Positions 9,574 through 18,428 of a stretch of 64,000 bases of DNA are shown piece by piece. The stretch covers positions 3,930,001 through 3,994,000 of the forward strand of contig NZ_CP023737.1 of assembly GCF_002752655.1 (NCBI RefSeq), read 5' to 3'. This stretch comes from Methylosinus trichosporium OB3b (GTDB lineage: Bacteria; Pseudomonadota; Alphaproteobacteria; Rhizobiales; Beijerinckiaceae). The translations under genes and the position numbers were made by a program. Position 1 is the stretch's first letter. Each line of letters begins with the position of its first letter. The notes below the pieces were generated by a model. The model ran no database searches, had not been told where the DNA came from, and saw only the letters and a program-made list of their open reading frames with translations.

Positions 9574-11214
9574 TCAGGCGGCGGCTTCGACGTCCTCGTC
9601 GCCGTCTTCGCCGTCGGTCGCCTCGTCGGAGGCGTCCTCGCTCTTCTGGCCACGGCGTGGGCTCTTCGCCAGGAAGGACTCGATCAGCTTCAGCGATTCG
9701 GAGTCGATCAGCTTGCGCACCGCCGCCACTTCCCGGGCCATGCGGTCGAGCGCGGCCTCGTAGAGCTGACGCTCGGAATAGGACTGCTCGGGCTGCGTGT
9801 CGGAGCGATAGAGGTCGCGGACCACCTCGGCGATGGTGACGAGATCTCCGGAATTGATCTTGGCCTCATATTCCTGCGCGCGCCGCGACCACATGGTGCG
9901 CTTGACGCGCGCCCGTCCGGTCAGCGTGCCGAGCGCCTTTTCGACGACGTCCGGCTCGGCGAGCTTGCGCATGCCGACGGCCGCGACCTTGCTGACCGGC
10001 ACCTTCAGCGTCATCTTGTCCTTGACGAAATGGACGACGAACAGCTCCAGGCTGAAGCCCGCCACCTCTTGCGTCTCTATGGCCATGATCTGACCGACGC
10101 CATGGGCCGGATAGACGATGAATTCATTCGTCTTGAATCCCAGCTTGGCGGCGGCGGGCGCCTTGGCCTTGGCGGGGGCGGCGGCTGCGGCGCGCGCCGC
10201 GACCATGGCCTTGGGCGAAAGGGCCGCGCTCGCGGAGACCGCCGGAGCGGGGGCCGCTGGTCTTTGCGCCGGCGAGGTTTTGGCGTTGATCGCCTTTCCT
10301 GGGGTCGTTTTTGCCACTGGAATGGTTTCGCTCGAAGCTGGAGTTGAAACGGGCGTCGCCGCCGCCGCGCTTTCGTTCGTCTCCACGCCGCTCGGGGCGA
10401 CGGACGAAACGGCGGCCGGCTGGACGACGGATGGGGTGGTCGAGTTGTCCCGCGCGGGTTTCGTTCGAGAACCCTCCTCTGTTGCGCCGGGCGTCGCCGC
10501 GGCGGGGAGCTGATCGCGGATCTCCGCGCGCGGCGTCGCAGCGCGCGTATCCGTGCGTGACTTGGCCGCGGCGCTCTTGCGCGCGGTCGTCTCTGCCTGT
10601 GCGACGGGCCGAGTTTCCGTCGTCGTCGCCTGCGCCGGGCGTTCGGCCTTTACGCGAATCTTTTCCGTCGCCGGCGTCTCGATCGCGGCCGATGCGCCGC
10701 GCGCCTTGTGGGCGGAGGCGGCGCTGCGAGCCGGCGCCGCCGTCCCGTGTCTCGTTCGCTCGGCGGGCTGCGCCGTCGCTCGCTCAGCGGCCTTCGATCT
10801 CGTCCGCGTCCGTTCCGTGGTCTGCGCCGCGCGCGCGGAGCTCGACTTGGTCTTCGCCGCCGTCCTGGCCGTGGACCGAGCCGTCGCCGACTTGACCGTC
10901 TCCGTTCTGGCGGCCGTTTCCGTTCTGGCCGACGTCTTGGAGGCGGCGGTCTTCGCCGTCTTGGCGGCGGCCGTCTTCATGGTCCGCTTTTCCGCGCCGG
11001 CCTTCGATTTGGCGCCGGCCCCTGCCTTGCTTGCGCTCGTCTTGCCTGCGTTCGTCTTGCCGATGCTCTTGCCGCCGACGCTTTTCGTGGCCGCGCTCTT
11101 GGCGGCGGCGCTCGCGGTCCGGGACCGGCTCGATTTGGCTTCCGCATCCCTCGCGCCGCGCGTCGCGCTCGCCGGCGCCTTGCGATTTTTCGCGGACTTC
11201 TTGCTGGAGGGCAT
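9574..11214 (-). CDS. carD: CarD-family regulator with long Lys/Ala-rich extension
   Basis: CarD/CdnL proteins bind RNA polymerase beta and stabilise open promoter complexes. The last ~190 of 546 residues are a typical alphaproteobacterial CarD: a Tudor-like RNAP-interacting part from KLGFKTNEFIVYPAHGVGQ (about 357) and a helical DNA-contacting part including RARVKRTMWSRRAQEY and SYSERQLYEAALDRM, ending in an acidic tail. The first ~356 residues are low-complexity Ala/Lys/Thr/Ser/Arg, resembling histone H1. CarD is usually 170-250 residues. An internal ATG at 10206 would give a near-normal 211-residue protein, but the long frame is uninterrupted. fdxA lies upstream on the same strand, a common pairing. 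Confidence 0.9.
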   Translation of the reverse strand: MPSSKKSAKNRKAPASATRGARDAEAKSSRSRTASAAAKSAATKSVGGKSIGKTNAGKTSASKAGAGAKSKAGAEKRTMKTAAAKTAKTAASKTSARTETAARTETVKSATARSTARTAAKTKSSSARAAQTTERTRTRSKAAERATAQPAERTRHGTAAPARSAASAHKARGASAAIETPATEKIRVKAERPAQATTTETRPVAQAETTARKSAAAKSRTDTRAATPRAEIRDQLPAAATPGATEEGSRTKPARDNSTTPSVVQPAAVSSVAPSGVETNESAAAATPVSTPASSETIPVAKTTPGKAINAKTSPAQRPAAPAPAVSASAALSPKAMVAARAAAAAPAKAKAPAAAKLGFKTNEFIVYPAHGVGQIMAIETQEVAGFSLELFVVHFVKDKMTLKVPVSKVAAVGMRKLAEPDVVEKALGTLTGRARVKRTMWSRRAQEYEAKINSGDLVTIAEVVRDLYRSDTQPEQSYSERQLYEAALDRMAREVAAVRKLIDSESLKLIESFLAKSPRRGQKSEDASDEATDGEDGDEDVEAAA

Positions 11215-11483
11215 ACGCGGGTACTCCTCATCTTGTCCCGCTGTGGAGACGGGACGGAAAGCCACGCGGCCAGGAAGCGAAGCCGCGCCCCGGCCAGGAT
11301 AGCGCCAACGACCGCGCATGCTTTGAACTGGCGAAAGCTCGACGCTTCACTCTTCGGAACCGACGCGACGCTCTCGGACATCGTCCCCGATCGGTTCCCG
11401 ACGCCACGGCGATTCGCGCGTTTTCCCGATCGGCAAAACGCGACCTTTGCGCCCCTGCGCCCGAACGCTATTCGTTAATGCTT

Positions 11484-11512
11484 TGTATATCACGCCGGAC
11501 GGCGAAAATCAA
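11484..11512 (-). promoter_or_regulatory. Candidate carD promoter
   Basis: On the minus strand TTGATT (11512-11507) is followed by a 17-bp spacer and TATACA (11489-11484). Each box matches sigma-70 consensus at 4 of 6 positions. It lies in an AT-richer part of the spacer and would transcribe carD with a long 5' leader. Confidence 0.4.
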
Positions 11513-11573
11513 AGGGAGCCCGCCGACGCTTTGCGGCATGGTTACCCTGGCCCGGCCGATCATGCTTGAAATT

Positions 11574-11596
11574 GCGAACGAATCCGATTCGTTCGC
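11574..11596 (-). terminator. Inverted repeat after fdxA, possible terminator
   Basis: GCGAACGAATC and GATTCGTTCGC are perfect 11-bp arms around one base, 7 bp beyond the fdxA stop codon. On the minus strand AATTTC follows, so it could be a weak terminator. A near-perfect palindrome could equally be a protein-binding site. Confidence 0.45.
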
Positions 11597-11603
11597 CGGC
11601 GCG

Positions 11604-11942
11604 TCAGTCGCCCTGGCCGGGCTCTGGCGAGAAGCCCGATTCGAGCTTGCCCGGCTTGCCGTCCCATTCCTTGGCGTCGGCCGGCGGATCGCGCTTGATC
11701 GTCACATTGGGCCAGACCTGCGCATATTCCGCGTTGAGCGCCATCCATTTCTCGAGGTCCGGCTCCGTGTCCGGCTTGATCGCCTCGGCCGGGCATTCGG
11801 GCTCGCACACGCCGCAGTCGATGCATTCGTCCGGATGGATGACCAGCATGTTGACGCCTTCATAGAAGCAGTCCACGGGACAAACTTCCACGCAATCCAT
11901 ATATTTGCACTTGATGCAGTTTTCCGTGACGACATAAGGCAT
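11604..11942 (-). CDS. fdxA: 7Fe ferredoxin FdxA
   Basis: This small cytosolic electron carrier holds one 3Fe-4S and one 4Fe-4S cluster. Nine cysteines occur at 9, 12, 17, 21, 25, 40, 43, 46 and 50 of 112 residues, in the [18 protein letters not shown] and [12 protein letters not shown] arrangement of FdxA. The C-terminal 50 residues ([19 protein letters not shown]) are the usual helical extension of the alphaproteobacterial form. Its redox partner is not evident. It lies upstream of carD on the same strand, as in many Hyphomicrobiales. Confidence 0.96.
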   Translation of the reverse strand: MPYVVTENCIKCKYMDCVEVCPVDCFYEGVNMLVIHPDECIDCGVCEPECPAEAIKPDTEPDLEKWMALNAEYAQVWPNVTIKRDPPADAKEWDGKPGKLESGFSPEPGQGD

Positions 11943-12074
11943 GGGGCGTCCTCGACCAGCGCGGGCTAGCTAGCGTTTTTGCCGCGATTGCGCAAGCGGC
12001 CTGTCACGCGCGAGGCCACTCGCCTCCTGCGCGCGCGGCATGATATCCTTAAGGGGATTGGAAGGGAATCGCTC

Positions 12075-12905
12075 ATGGCGGATTTGCAGCCGACGTCCGA
12101 ACTAGCCGCGCCGCCCGCGCTGCGCTGCGTGACGGCGCGCGCGCTGCTGCTCGGCGACCGAATCGACACGGGCGGGCTCGAGCGCGCCGATCTCGTCTCC
12201 ACCTCGCCGCTGGCCTTTCCCGCCGGCCAGTCCGGATTCGTCGTGCTCTACCGATTCGGCGTCGCGGTGCTGTTCGGCCTCACGCCGCTCGAGGAGGACG
12301 AGATCGTGGCGAGGGTCGGCGCGCGCGTCGCCGGCGCCGCCGAGCAGAGCGACGACGAGACGCTGGTGCTGGAGATTGCGCCCGAGAGCGACGATCGTCT
12401 GCTCGCCAACGGGCGCCTCGCCGTCAAGGACACATCGGGCGAGCGGCTGCTGGTCGTCGCCGACGCTTTGGCCAAGAGCGTGGCGCTGGCCCGCGACGAG
12501 CGGCGCGTCAACGCCGTGTTCGACACGATCGAGCCCTTCGCCGCCGAGCTCGCCAGCAAGGGCCGGCCGCCCTCCGGCCGCCGCGCCATGCTGGAGCTGA
12601 TCGGCCAGACGCTGCTGGTGCGGCATCGCGTCTCCGGGCGCGTCGCCGTCGACGACAAGCCCGATGTGCTGTGGGACCGGCCCGATCTCGAGCGCCTCTA
12701 CGCGCGCCTCGAGGACGAATATGAGCTCGAGGCGCGCGGCGAGACCCTGAAGGCGAAGATCGAGGTGATCGGCGAGACTGCGCGCGCTCTGACCGAGATC
12801 ATCGACGTTGACCGCTCGGTCCGGCTCGAGGCGACGATCATCGTGCTCATTCTGGCCGAGATCGTGCTGTCGCTGTTCCAAATCTTCATTCTGCGGGCGC
12901 ATTGA
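12075..12905 (+). CDS. RMND1/DUF155-family membrane protein
   Basis: This 276-residue protein is of the RMND1/Sif2 (DUF155) family. The mitochondrial member RMND1 supports mitochondrial translation; the bacterial role is unknown. Visible family features are the N-terminal domain with GFVVLYRFGVAVLFGLTPLEED, the segment DVLWDRPDLERLYARLEDEYEL, and one C-terminal transmembrane helix in the last 30 residues (TIIVLILAEIVLSLFQIFIL). The start at 12075 has GGAAGGGA just upstream; the frame is open earlier but without support. The MFS gene begins 10 bp after its stop. Confidence 0.85.
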   Translation: MADLQPTSELAAPPALRCVTARALLLGDRIDTGGLERADLVSTSPLAFPAGQSGFVVLYRFGVAVLFGLTPLEEDEIVARVGARVAGAAEQSDDETLVLEIAPESDDRLLANGRLAVKDTSGERLLVVADALAKSVALARDERRVNAVFDTIEPFAAELASKGRPPSGRRAMLELIGQTLLVRHRVSGRVAVDDKPDVLWDRPDLERLYARLEDEYELEARGETLKAKIEVIGETARALTEIIDVDRSVRLEATIIVLILAEIVLSLFQIFILRAH

Positions 12906-12915
12906 GAGCGCGCGC

Positions 12916-14142
12916 TTGACCCTCGGCCAGCTCGCGATCCTGGCGGCGGCGCTGTTCCTCGTCGGCTCGGCGGAGGTGGTCGCCGGGCCGCTGATGACCG
13001 CCATGGCGCCCGATTTCGGCGTCGCGCCGGCGGCGATCGCTTTTCTTCCCGCCGCCTATGGCCTCGCTTATGGCGGCTTCGCCATTCTCGCCGGGCCCCT
13101 GTCCGACCGGCTCGGGCGCAAACGGCCGTTGCAGGCCGGTCTCCTCGGCTTCGCCGCGCTCTCCGCGGCTCTGCCGAACGCGCCGGATCTCGCCGCGGCG
13201 GTCGCGCTCTCGGCCCTCTGCGGCCTCTGCGGAGCGGTCATTCAGCCCAATGCGCTGTCGCTCGTCGCCGATTCCGCCTCGGGGCGCGAGGTCGACAGAC
13301 TCACGGCGCGCGTCTTCGTCGGGCTGATGTCGGCCTTCGTGATCACGCCCTCGATCGCCGGCGCCGTCGCCGACCGCTTCGGCTGGCGATGGGCCTATTA
13401 TCTTCTCGCCCTTCTCGCGGCGCTCGCCTTTCTCGCGGTCACGGCCGCGTTTCGACCCGGCCACGCCCATGCGGCGTCCGGCTCGCTCGCCGCGACGCAC
13501 CGAGCGGCGCTGGCGACGCCGGGCGTGCTGCGGCGTCTCTCGGCCAGCTATTTCTGGCTCGGATGGGTCGCGGGCTTCGGCGTCGTCGTCGCCGATGTGG
13601 CGGCGCGCAAGCTCGCGCTCTCGCCCACCGACGCCGGCCTCCTGGCTGGCTTCTTCGGCCTCGTCACCATCGCCGGCAATCTCGCCGGCCCCTCCGTGCG
13701 AGACGCGCTGGCGGAGCGGGCCCTCCCGCTCGCCTGCTTCACCGCCTCGGCTGGCGTCCTCGCCTTCGCGCTGCCGGCGCATTCCGTCGTCGAGCTCGCG
13801 CTCATCGGATTGCCCTGGGCTTTCGGTTATGGCTGCGGCGGCCCGCTACATCATGCGCGCCTCAGCGGCATGTCGGCGCGGTTTCGCGGCACGATCAACT
13901 CCTATCATGCGAGCTTGCTGAACCTCGGCATCTGCTCGACGTCCTTTCTGTTCGGCGCGCTCGCGCCCCTCGCGCCGCTCGGCCTCTTCTACGCCCTCGT
14001 CGGCGGCGTCTCGCTTCTCGGCGCGGTCCAGCTCGTCCTCGCGGCGCGCAAGGACGGCTATGATGAAGCGCAAAAGCGCGCCGCCGCCAGGGTCGCCGCT
14101 TCCGTCTCGCCTGCGTCGATCCAGCGGAACGACGGCAGCTGA
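12916..14142 (+). CDS. MFS transporter
   Basis: This 408-residue permease of the major facilitator superfamily probably exports small molecules. About 12 hydrophobic segments are visible. The loop 2-3 signature [14 protein letters not shown] is conserved (DRxGRK), and a DHA1-like motif ([14 protein letters not shown]) follows. The TTG at 12916 was chosen because it starts right before the first membrane helix and avoids overlap with the preceding gene; no ATG is available nearby. The last 28 codons run antisense into miaA (14058-14142). The substrate cannot be told. Confidence 0.85.
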   Translation: MTLGQLAILAAALFLVGSAEVVAGPLMTAMAPDFGVAPAAIAFLPAAYGLAYGGFAILAGPLSDRLGRKRPLQAGLLGFAALSAALPNAPDLAAAVALSALCGLCGAVIQPNALSLVADSASGREVDRLTARVFVGLMSAFVITPSIAGAVADRFGWRWAYYLLALLAALAFLAVTAAFRPGHAHAASGSLAATHRAALATPGVLRRLSASYFWLGWVAGFGVVVADVAARKLALSPTDAGLLAGFFGLVTIAGNLAGPSVRDALAERALPLACFTASAGVLAFALPAHSVVELALIGLPWAFGYGCGGPLHHARLSGMSARFRGTINSYHASLLNLGICSTSFLFGALAPLAPLGLFYALVGGVSLLGAVQLVLAARKDGYDEAQKRAAARVAASVSPASIQRNDGS

Positions 14143-14981
14143 TGGCGGGCGAAGGTGAATTGCCGCTTCGAATAATGGCGGGTGTCGAGCTTGCCCTGCG
14201 CCGCCGCCGCCTCGAGCGACATCTCGCCGCGCATGAAGCGCATGAGATGCGGCGCGCCATGCGCGCGCATCGCCGGTAGTGCGGGATCGAGCGCGCGCGC
14301 GCCGAGCGCCCGCACCTCGTCGAGCGCGCCCTGCCGAAGCATCGCGTCGAAACGCGCGTCGATCCGCGCATGGAGCGCATCGCGCGGCGGCGCGAGAAAG
14401 AAGGCGAGGCAAGCGGCGGCGTCCAGCAGCGGCGCCGAGCGCGCGTTATGAAAGGAGGCGAGGGGGCGCCCTGTCGCCTCCAGCACCTCGAGCGCGCGCA
14501 AAATGCGCTGCGGGTCGGTCGGGCGCAGCCGCGCCGCCGTCTCGGGGTCGCGCTCGGCGAGGCGCGCGTGCAAAAACTCCGGCGCGCGTCCTTGCGCTTC
14601 GGCGCGGATTTTCTCGCGGATGGAGTCCGGCACGGGCGGAATGTCGGAGAGGCCGTAGAGCGCCGCCTTGAAATACATGCCGGTGCCGCCGGCGACGATC
14701 GGCGTCGCGCCCTCGCGCTCCAGCTCGTCGAGCACGCGGCGAAAATCCTCGAGCCAGCGGCCAACGGAATAATTCACGCCGGCGTCGACATGGCCGAACA
14801 GGAGATGGCGAACGCGTCCCTCCTCTTCCGGCGTCGGGCGGGCGGTGAGAATGCGCAGGTCGCGATAGACCTGCATCGAATCCGCGTTGACGATCACGCC
14901 GCCGATGCGTTGCGCGATGGCGAGCGCCAGAGCGGACTTGCCGCTGGCCGTCGGTCCTGCGATGAGAATGGAGCGCCTCAT
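14058..14981 (-). CDS. miaA: tRNA dimethylallyltransferase MiaA
   Basis: MiaA transfers dimethylallyl to N6 of A37 in tRNAs reading UNN codons. The 307-residue protein has the P-loop GPTASGKS (9-16), the [16 protein letters not shown] substrate loop, [11 protein letters not shown], and the C-terminal [14 protein letters not shown] motif with a final WID. The start at 14981 puts the P-loop at its usual distance; a start 12 codons upstream would run into the divergent serB start. Its 3' end overlaps the MFS gene by 85 bp in convergent orientation. Confidence 0.97.
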   Translation of the reverse strand: MRRSILIAGPTASGKSALALAIAQRIGGVIVNADSMQVYRDLRILTARPTPEEEGRVRHLLFGHVDAGVNYSVGRWLEDFRRVLDELEREGATPIVAGGTGMYFKAALYGLSDIPPVPDSIREKIRAEAQGRAPEFLHARLAERDPETAARLRPTDPQRILRALEVLEATGRPLASFHNARSAPLLDAAACLAFFLAPPRDALHARIDARFDAMLRQGALDEVRALGARALDPALPAMRAHGAPHLMRFMRGEMSLEAAAAQGKLDTRHYSKRQFTFARHQLPSFRWIDAGETEAATLAAARFCASS

Positions 14982-15010
14982 GGGGCCCTTCGCAACGCAA
15001 AACGAGCGAA

Positions 15011-15916
15011 ATGTCAAAAGCGCTCATCGACCATGTCGCCACCTTCATCGCCGCCGCGGACGGTCCGAGGCTCTCGGCCGAGGCGGTGATGGGCTGGTGC
15101 GCGGCCGTCGGCGCCGTCGCGATCGACTGGCTGGAGCCCGGCGTCGCCGCCGATGCGAGCTTTATGCTTGCGCCGCAGGCTCTGCCGCAGGCGCGCGCGG
15201 CGCTGCAGGCGGCGGCCGATGCGGCCGGCGTCGACGTCGTCGTGCAGGAGAAGGCGAAACGGCGCAAGCGACTCATCGTCGCCGACATGGATTCGACGAT
15301 GATCGCGCAGGAATGCGTCGACGAGCTCGCCGCTTACGCCGGGCTGCGCGAGCGCGTCGCGCCGATCACCGCCCGCGCCATGCGCGGCGAGCTCGATTTC
15401 GAATCGGCGCTGCGCGATCGCGTGGCCCTGCTCGCCGGGCTCGACGTCGCCATCGTCGAGACCATTCTGCGCGAGCGCGTGACGCCGACTCCCGGCGCCC
15501 GGACGCTTCTCGCCACCATGCGCGCAAACGGCGCCTATGCTGCGCTCGTCACCGGCGGCTTCACCTGTTTCGCCGAGCCCATTGCGGCGCGGCTCGGCTT
15601 TAACGAGGCGCGCGCCAACCTTCTGGAGACGCGCGACGGCCGTCTCACCGGCGCGGTGACGCCGCCGATCCGCGGCGCGAGCGCCAAGCGCGAGGCGCTG
15701 GAGGCGCTGCGCGCGCAATTGGGATTGCAGCCGGCGGAGACGCTCGCCGTGGGCGACGGCGCCAATGATCTCGACATGCTGGAGGCCGCCGGGCTCGGCG
15801 TCGCTTTTCATGCGAAGCCGAAGGTCGCCGCCGCCGCACACGCGCGCATAGACCGCGCCGATCTCACCGCTCTGCTGTTCGCGCAAGGCTATCGGCGCGC
15901 CGATTTCGTCGCGTGA
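15011..15916 (+). CDS. serB: Phosphoserine phosphatase
   Basis: SerB catalyses the last step of serine synthesis, hydrolysing phosphoserine; serine also feeds one-carbon metabolism. The 301-residue HAD-superfamily protein has motif I DMDST (92-96, nucleophile Asp92), motif II in LVTGGFT, motif III Lys in ASAKREAL and motif [12 protein letters not shown]. The N-terminal 85 residues are a shortened ACT-like region typical of alphaproteobacterial SerB. It is divergent from miaA with only 29 bp between the starts. Confidence 0.97.
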   Translation: MSKALIDHVATFIAAADGPRLSAEAVMGWCAAVGAVAIDWLEPGVAADASFMLAPQALPQARAALQAAADAAGVDVVVQEKAKRRKRLIVADMDSTMIAQECVDELAAYAGLRERVAPITARAMRGELDFESALRDRVALLAGLDVAIVETILRERVTPTPGARTLLATMRANGAYAALVTGGFTCFAEPIAARLGFNEARANLLETRDGRLTGAVTPPIRGASAKREALEALRAQLGLQPAETLAVGDGANDLDMLEAAGLGVAFHAKPKVAAAAHARIDRADLTALLFAQGYRRADFVA

Positions 15917-15925
15917 GGCTCGCGC

Positions 15926-17092
15926 TCACGCGCTCTTCGCCAGCGGCAGGCGCGCGGCGATCGAGCGGAAGCGCGCCCGCGACGCGCCCGCCGCCAGCCA
16001 GGCCGCGACGCCCGTGCCGACGAAATGGGCGAGCAGCAGAGCGAAATTGACGAGCAGAATGAAGACGTCGAGCGCGCGGATGATCTTCGACGGGTCGGTG
16101 ATGGCGATGCCGGGCGGCTGCGACACGGTCTTGGCGATCAGCAGAGAAATGCTCAGCGACAGTCCGATGAAGGAGATGAGCGTGCCGGCGAGGCCGATCG
16201 CGAGCCCGGCGGTGAGCAGCCAGGAGGCGTGTCCGCGCCCCTCATCGAAATAATCGGCGCGCGCCGCGACCCGTCGCGCGGCGCGTGTGTAGCAATAGGC
16301 GAGCGCGGTCGCGACGCAGAGCAGCAGGAAGGCGTAGAAGCTCCAATAGATCGCGTCGCCGAAGCCGGACACGCTGGGGCTGAAGGCGCGGCCCGAGGTG
16401 GAGAATTGCAGCAGCACGCCGCTCGCGAGCGCGATAGCGATCTGAATCCAGAACTGCGCCCAGCCGAGCAGGCGCATATGGCTCGCGAGGCCGGTGGCGC
16501 CCGGCGCGGGAGCGTCCGTCACGACCAGCGCGGCGGAAAGCGCCGCCCGCTGCGCCCGGAAGCGGCTCGGCGCGCCGGCCGCGAGATGCGCGATGATCGC
16601 CGCGGCCAGTAGGAAAGACAGCCAGCGATGGCCGGCGAGAAGCGCGTCCGACGTCGGCGTCGCGCCGACGTCGAAGGCGCGGGCGATGTCGCCGAGCGGA
16701 CCGAGCGCCTGCGCCAGCGGTGGGTCGGCGAGATCGGAAACCGGGAGCGGCGCGCCGAAGACATGCAGCGCGGCGCCGCTATAGGCCGCCCACAGCGCCC
16801 CGGTCGCGACGAGCCCGATGAGCGCGAGATAGATCAGCAGCTCCGATAAGCCGCCGATGGCGCGCCGCCAGCGTGGCCAATGCGCCGGATAGGGAGGAGG
16901 CGGCGCAACGATGCGCAGGACGATCGCCGCGAGCAGCGCCGCCGACGCCAGCACGCCGAGCGAGACGTGCAGGCCGTAGAGCGTCGCGCGCATCGGCGGC
17001 GACGATCCGGCGGCGAGCCAGCCGAGCGCCAGCAGCAGGATGCTGGTCAGCAGCAGCAGAACGAAAACGGCGCGGGCGATATTGGGGCGCAT
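15926..17092 (-). CDS. Cytochrome b561-type domain fused to DUF3611-like membrane domain
   Basis: This 388-residue membrane protein appears to be a fusion. Residues ~5-175 look like a bacterial cytochrome b561/b-type module, with histidines in LHVSLG and in GHRWLSFLLAAAIIAHLAAG that could bind heme. Residues ~205-375 resemble DUF3611: RLLGWAQFWIQIAIALASG, then IGLSLSISLLIAKTVSQPP and ITDPSKIIRALDVFILL. About eight to nine transmembrane segments are visible. A role in membrane electron transfer is plausible from the first half; DUF3611 has no known function. The 17092 start begins right before the first helix. It is convergent with serB (9-bp gap). Confidence 0.7.
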   Translation of the reverse strand: MRPNIARAVFVLLLLTSILLLALGWLAAGSSPPMRATLYGLHVSLGVLASAALLAAIVLRIVAPPPPYPAHWPRWRRAIGGLSELLIYLALIGLVATGALWAAYSGAALHVFGAPLPVSDLADPPLAQALGPLGDIARAFDVGATPTSDALLAGHRWLSFLLAAAIIAHLAAGAPSRFRAQRAALSAALVVTDAPAPGATGLASHMRLLGWAQFWIQIAIALASGVLLQFSTSGRAFSPSVSGFGDAIYWSFYAFLLLCVATALAYCYTRAARRVAARADYFDEGRGHASWLLTAGLAIGLAGTLISFIGLSLSISLLIAKTVSQPPGIAITDPSKIIRALDVFILLVNFALLLAHFVGTGVAAWLAAGASRARFRSIAARLPLAKSA

Positions 17093-17222
17093 TGCAAAAG
17101 ATCCGATCGCAATGCCGGCGTCGCGGCGGCGCTGGCGTTTGCGTCTCAGATAGATCGCCGCCGTCGCGATTCGAGGCCGCGCGGCGATAGATTCGCTCAG
17201 CAGGGAGTAGGCAGTAGGCGGT

Positions 17223-17306
17223 CCGTCATTGCGAGGAGCGAAGCGACGAAGCAATCCAGGAGTCGCCCCGCGGCACTGGATTGCTTCGCTTCGCTCGCAA
17301 TGACGG
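17223..17306. repeat. Dispersed palindromic repeat, head-to-head pair (copy 3)
   Basis: Two copies of the repeat face each other: CCGTCATTGCGAGGAGCG...GAAGCAATCCAG on the left, and CTGGATTGCTTCGC...CGCAATGACGG on the right, separated by a short GC-rich loop. An 84-nt transcript of this segment could fold into a long hairpin. It sits between the b561 fusion and GtrA genes. Confidence 0.8.
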
Positions 17307-17317
17307 CCGTCCGCAGC

Positions 17318-17710
17318 TTACTCGGCCGGACGAAACGTCCACAGCCGATTGGCGACGAAGGACCAGAAGAAGACGACGCCGGTCGTCGCCATTTGCGCCG
17401 GCAGATAAGGCGCGCCGAGCCGCGCGACGAAGACATCCATGAAGAGATAAGTGAGGCAGAAGCCGACGAAGGCGACGAGGGCGAAGCGCCATGTCGCCTC
17501 CTCATGCGGACGATCGCTCGCGAAAGTATGGCGGCGGTTGAGGCCATAGGAGACGATGCCGCCGACGACATAGCCGCAGAGAGCCGCCATCACCGGCGGG
17601 CGCTCGGCGAGCTCGACGAGGGCGATCAGCACGACATAATGAAGCAGCGTCGCGACGACGCCGACGAGCGCGAAAACGGTGATCTGACGACGCAACGACA
17701 TGCCCGTCAT
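17318..17710 (-). CDS. GtrA-family membrane protein
   Basis: The 130-residue protein has four transmembrane helices and the GtrA signature: an N-terminal LRRQITVFALVGVVATLLHY, then GYVVGGIVSYGLNRRHTF (conserved N-R-x-[WH]-TF) and a closing FFWSFVANRLWTFR. GtrA-like proteins help move polyprenyl-linked sugars across the inner membrane for surface glycan decoration. An alternative start three codons in (17701) is equally likely. No glycosyltransferase partner is adjacent, so its substrate is unknown. Confidence 0.88.
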   Translation of the reverse strand: MTGMSLRRQITVFALVGVVATLLHYVVLIALVELAERPPVMAALCGYVVGGIVSYGLNRRHTFASDRPHEEATWRFALVAFVGFCLTYLFMDVFVARLGAPYLPAQMATTGVVFFWSFVANRLWTFRPAE

Positions 17711-17740
17711 GTCGCATGTTTCGCGTCACAGGGCGAGGGG

Positions 17741-17758
17741 GCGAGCCTTCAGGCTCGC
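17741..17758 (-). terminator. Stem-loop after retropepsin-like gene
   Basis: GCGAGCC-TTCA-GGCTCGC forms a 7-bp GC stem with a tetraloop, 10 bp beyond the stop of the retropepsin-like gene. There is no U-tract, so termination is only possible. Confidence 0.4.
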
Positions 17759-17767
17759 ATCGCTTCG

Positions 17768-18307
17768 CTACTGTCGAAGCAGCATGCGGCCGGAGGCGGC
17801 CTCGAAATGCGACAGGCGCGAGAGGAAGGTCATGCCCAGCAGGCTCGCGCCCAGCGCGCCGCGATCGGCGACATAGGCGTCGACATTGTCGAGCGCGATC
17901 GCGCCGAGCCGCATCTGGCGCAGCCGCACGCGCGCCATGCGCGAGACGCCATTGGCGGTCTGCGCCGAGAATTTGAAGTCGCCCGGCCCGGGATAGAAGC
18001 CGGCGGCCGCGGCGTCGTCATAGGAGAGCACCACCGAGCTCGCGCCGGTGTCGACCAGCATGTGCACGGGCGCGCCATTGACCTCGACCTCGGTCGCATA
18101 TTGCCCGAGGCGATCGGCGGCGATCGTCGCCTCGCCGCGAAACGGCGTCGGCGCGGCGTAGGAGGCGCTGGGCGCGCGCATCGGCTGCGCGATCTGCGCC
18201 TCCGGGGACTTGCTGCGAGCGCGGGAGACGAATTGCATCGACAGCTGCGCGATGACGACCGCCGCGATGACGGCGCCGATCGCGGTTCTCAAGACGGATG
18301 CGAGCAT
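17768..18307 (-). CDS. Retropepsin-like aspartic protease (TIGR02281 type)
   Basis: The 179-residue protein is anchored by one N-terminal transmembrane helix (LRTAIGAVIAAVVIAQL) and has a periplasmic retropepsin-like domain. The active-site motif is VDTGASSVVLS, with a downstream hydrophobic-Gly flap partner in GASLLGMTFLSRL. Related clan AA proteases such as rickettsial APRc and Legionella LapB-like proteins are dimers, each chain giving one Asp. Its natural substrate is unknown. It reads toward GtrA on the same strand (57-bp gap). Confidence 0.88.
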   Translation of the reverse strand: MLASVLRTAIGAVIAAVVIAQLSMQFVSRARSKSPEAQIAQPMRAPSASYAAPTPFRGEATIAADRLGQYATEVEVNGAPVHMLVDTGASSVVLSYDDAAAAGFYPGPGDFKFSAQTANGVSRMARVRLRQMRLGAIALDNVDAYVADRGALGASLLGMTFLSRLSHFEAASGRMLLRQ

Positions 18308-18428
18308 GACGAAAGCCTCTGGCGGAGCGCGTCGAGGCGAGGAGGCTAAGGCGCAGAGCCTGCGCCTCCTTTAAGCGGAAGCTTCGAATTCTCCGCATTC
18401 CGCGAGATTGTGTCGCGAGCCTTGGCGC

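Larger units (their letters stand above)
11215..11603. other. Gene-free carD upstream region
   Basis: This 389-bp spacer separates carD and fdxA, both on the minus strand. It contains a candidate carD promoter (11484-11512), which would leave a leader of about 265 nt, and a 23-bp inverted repeat right after fdxA (11574-11596). No gene was recognised. Confidence 0.7.
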
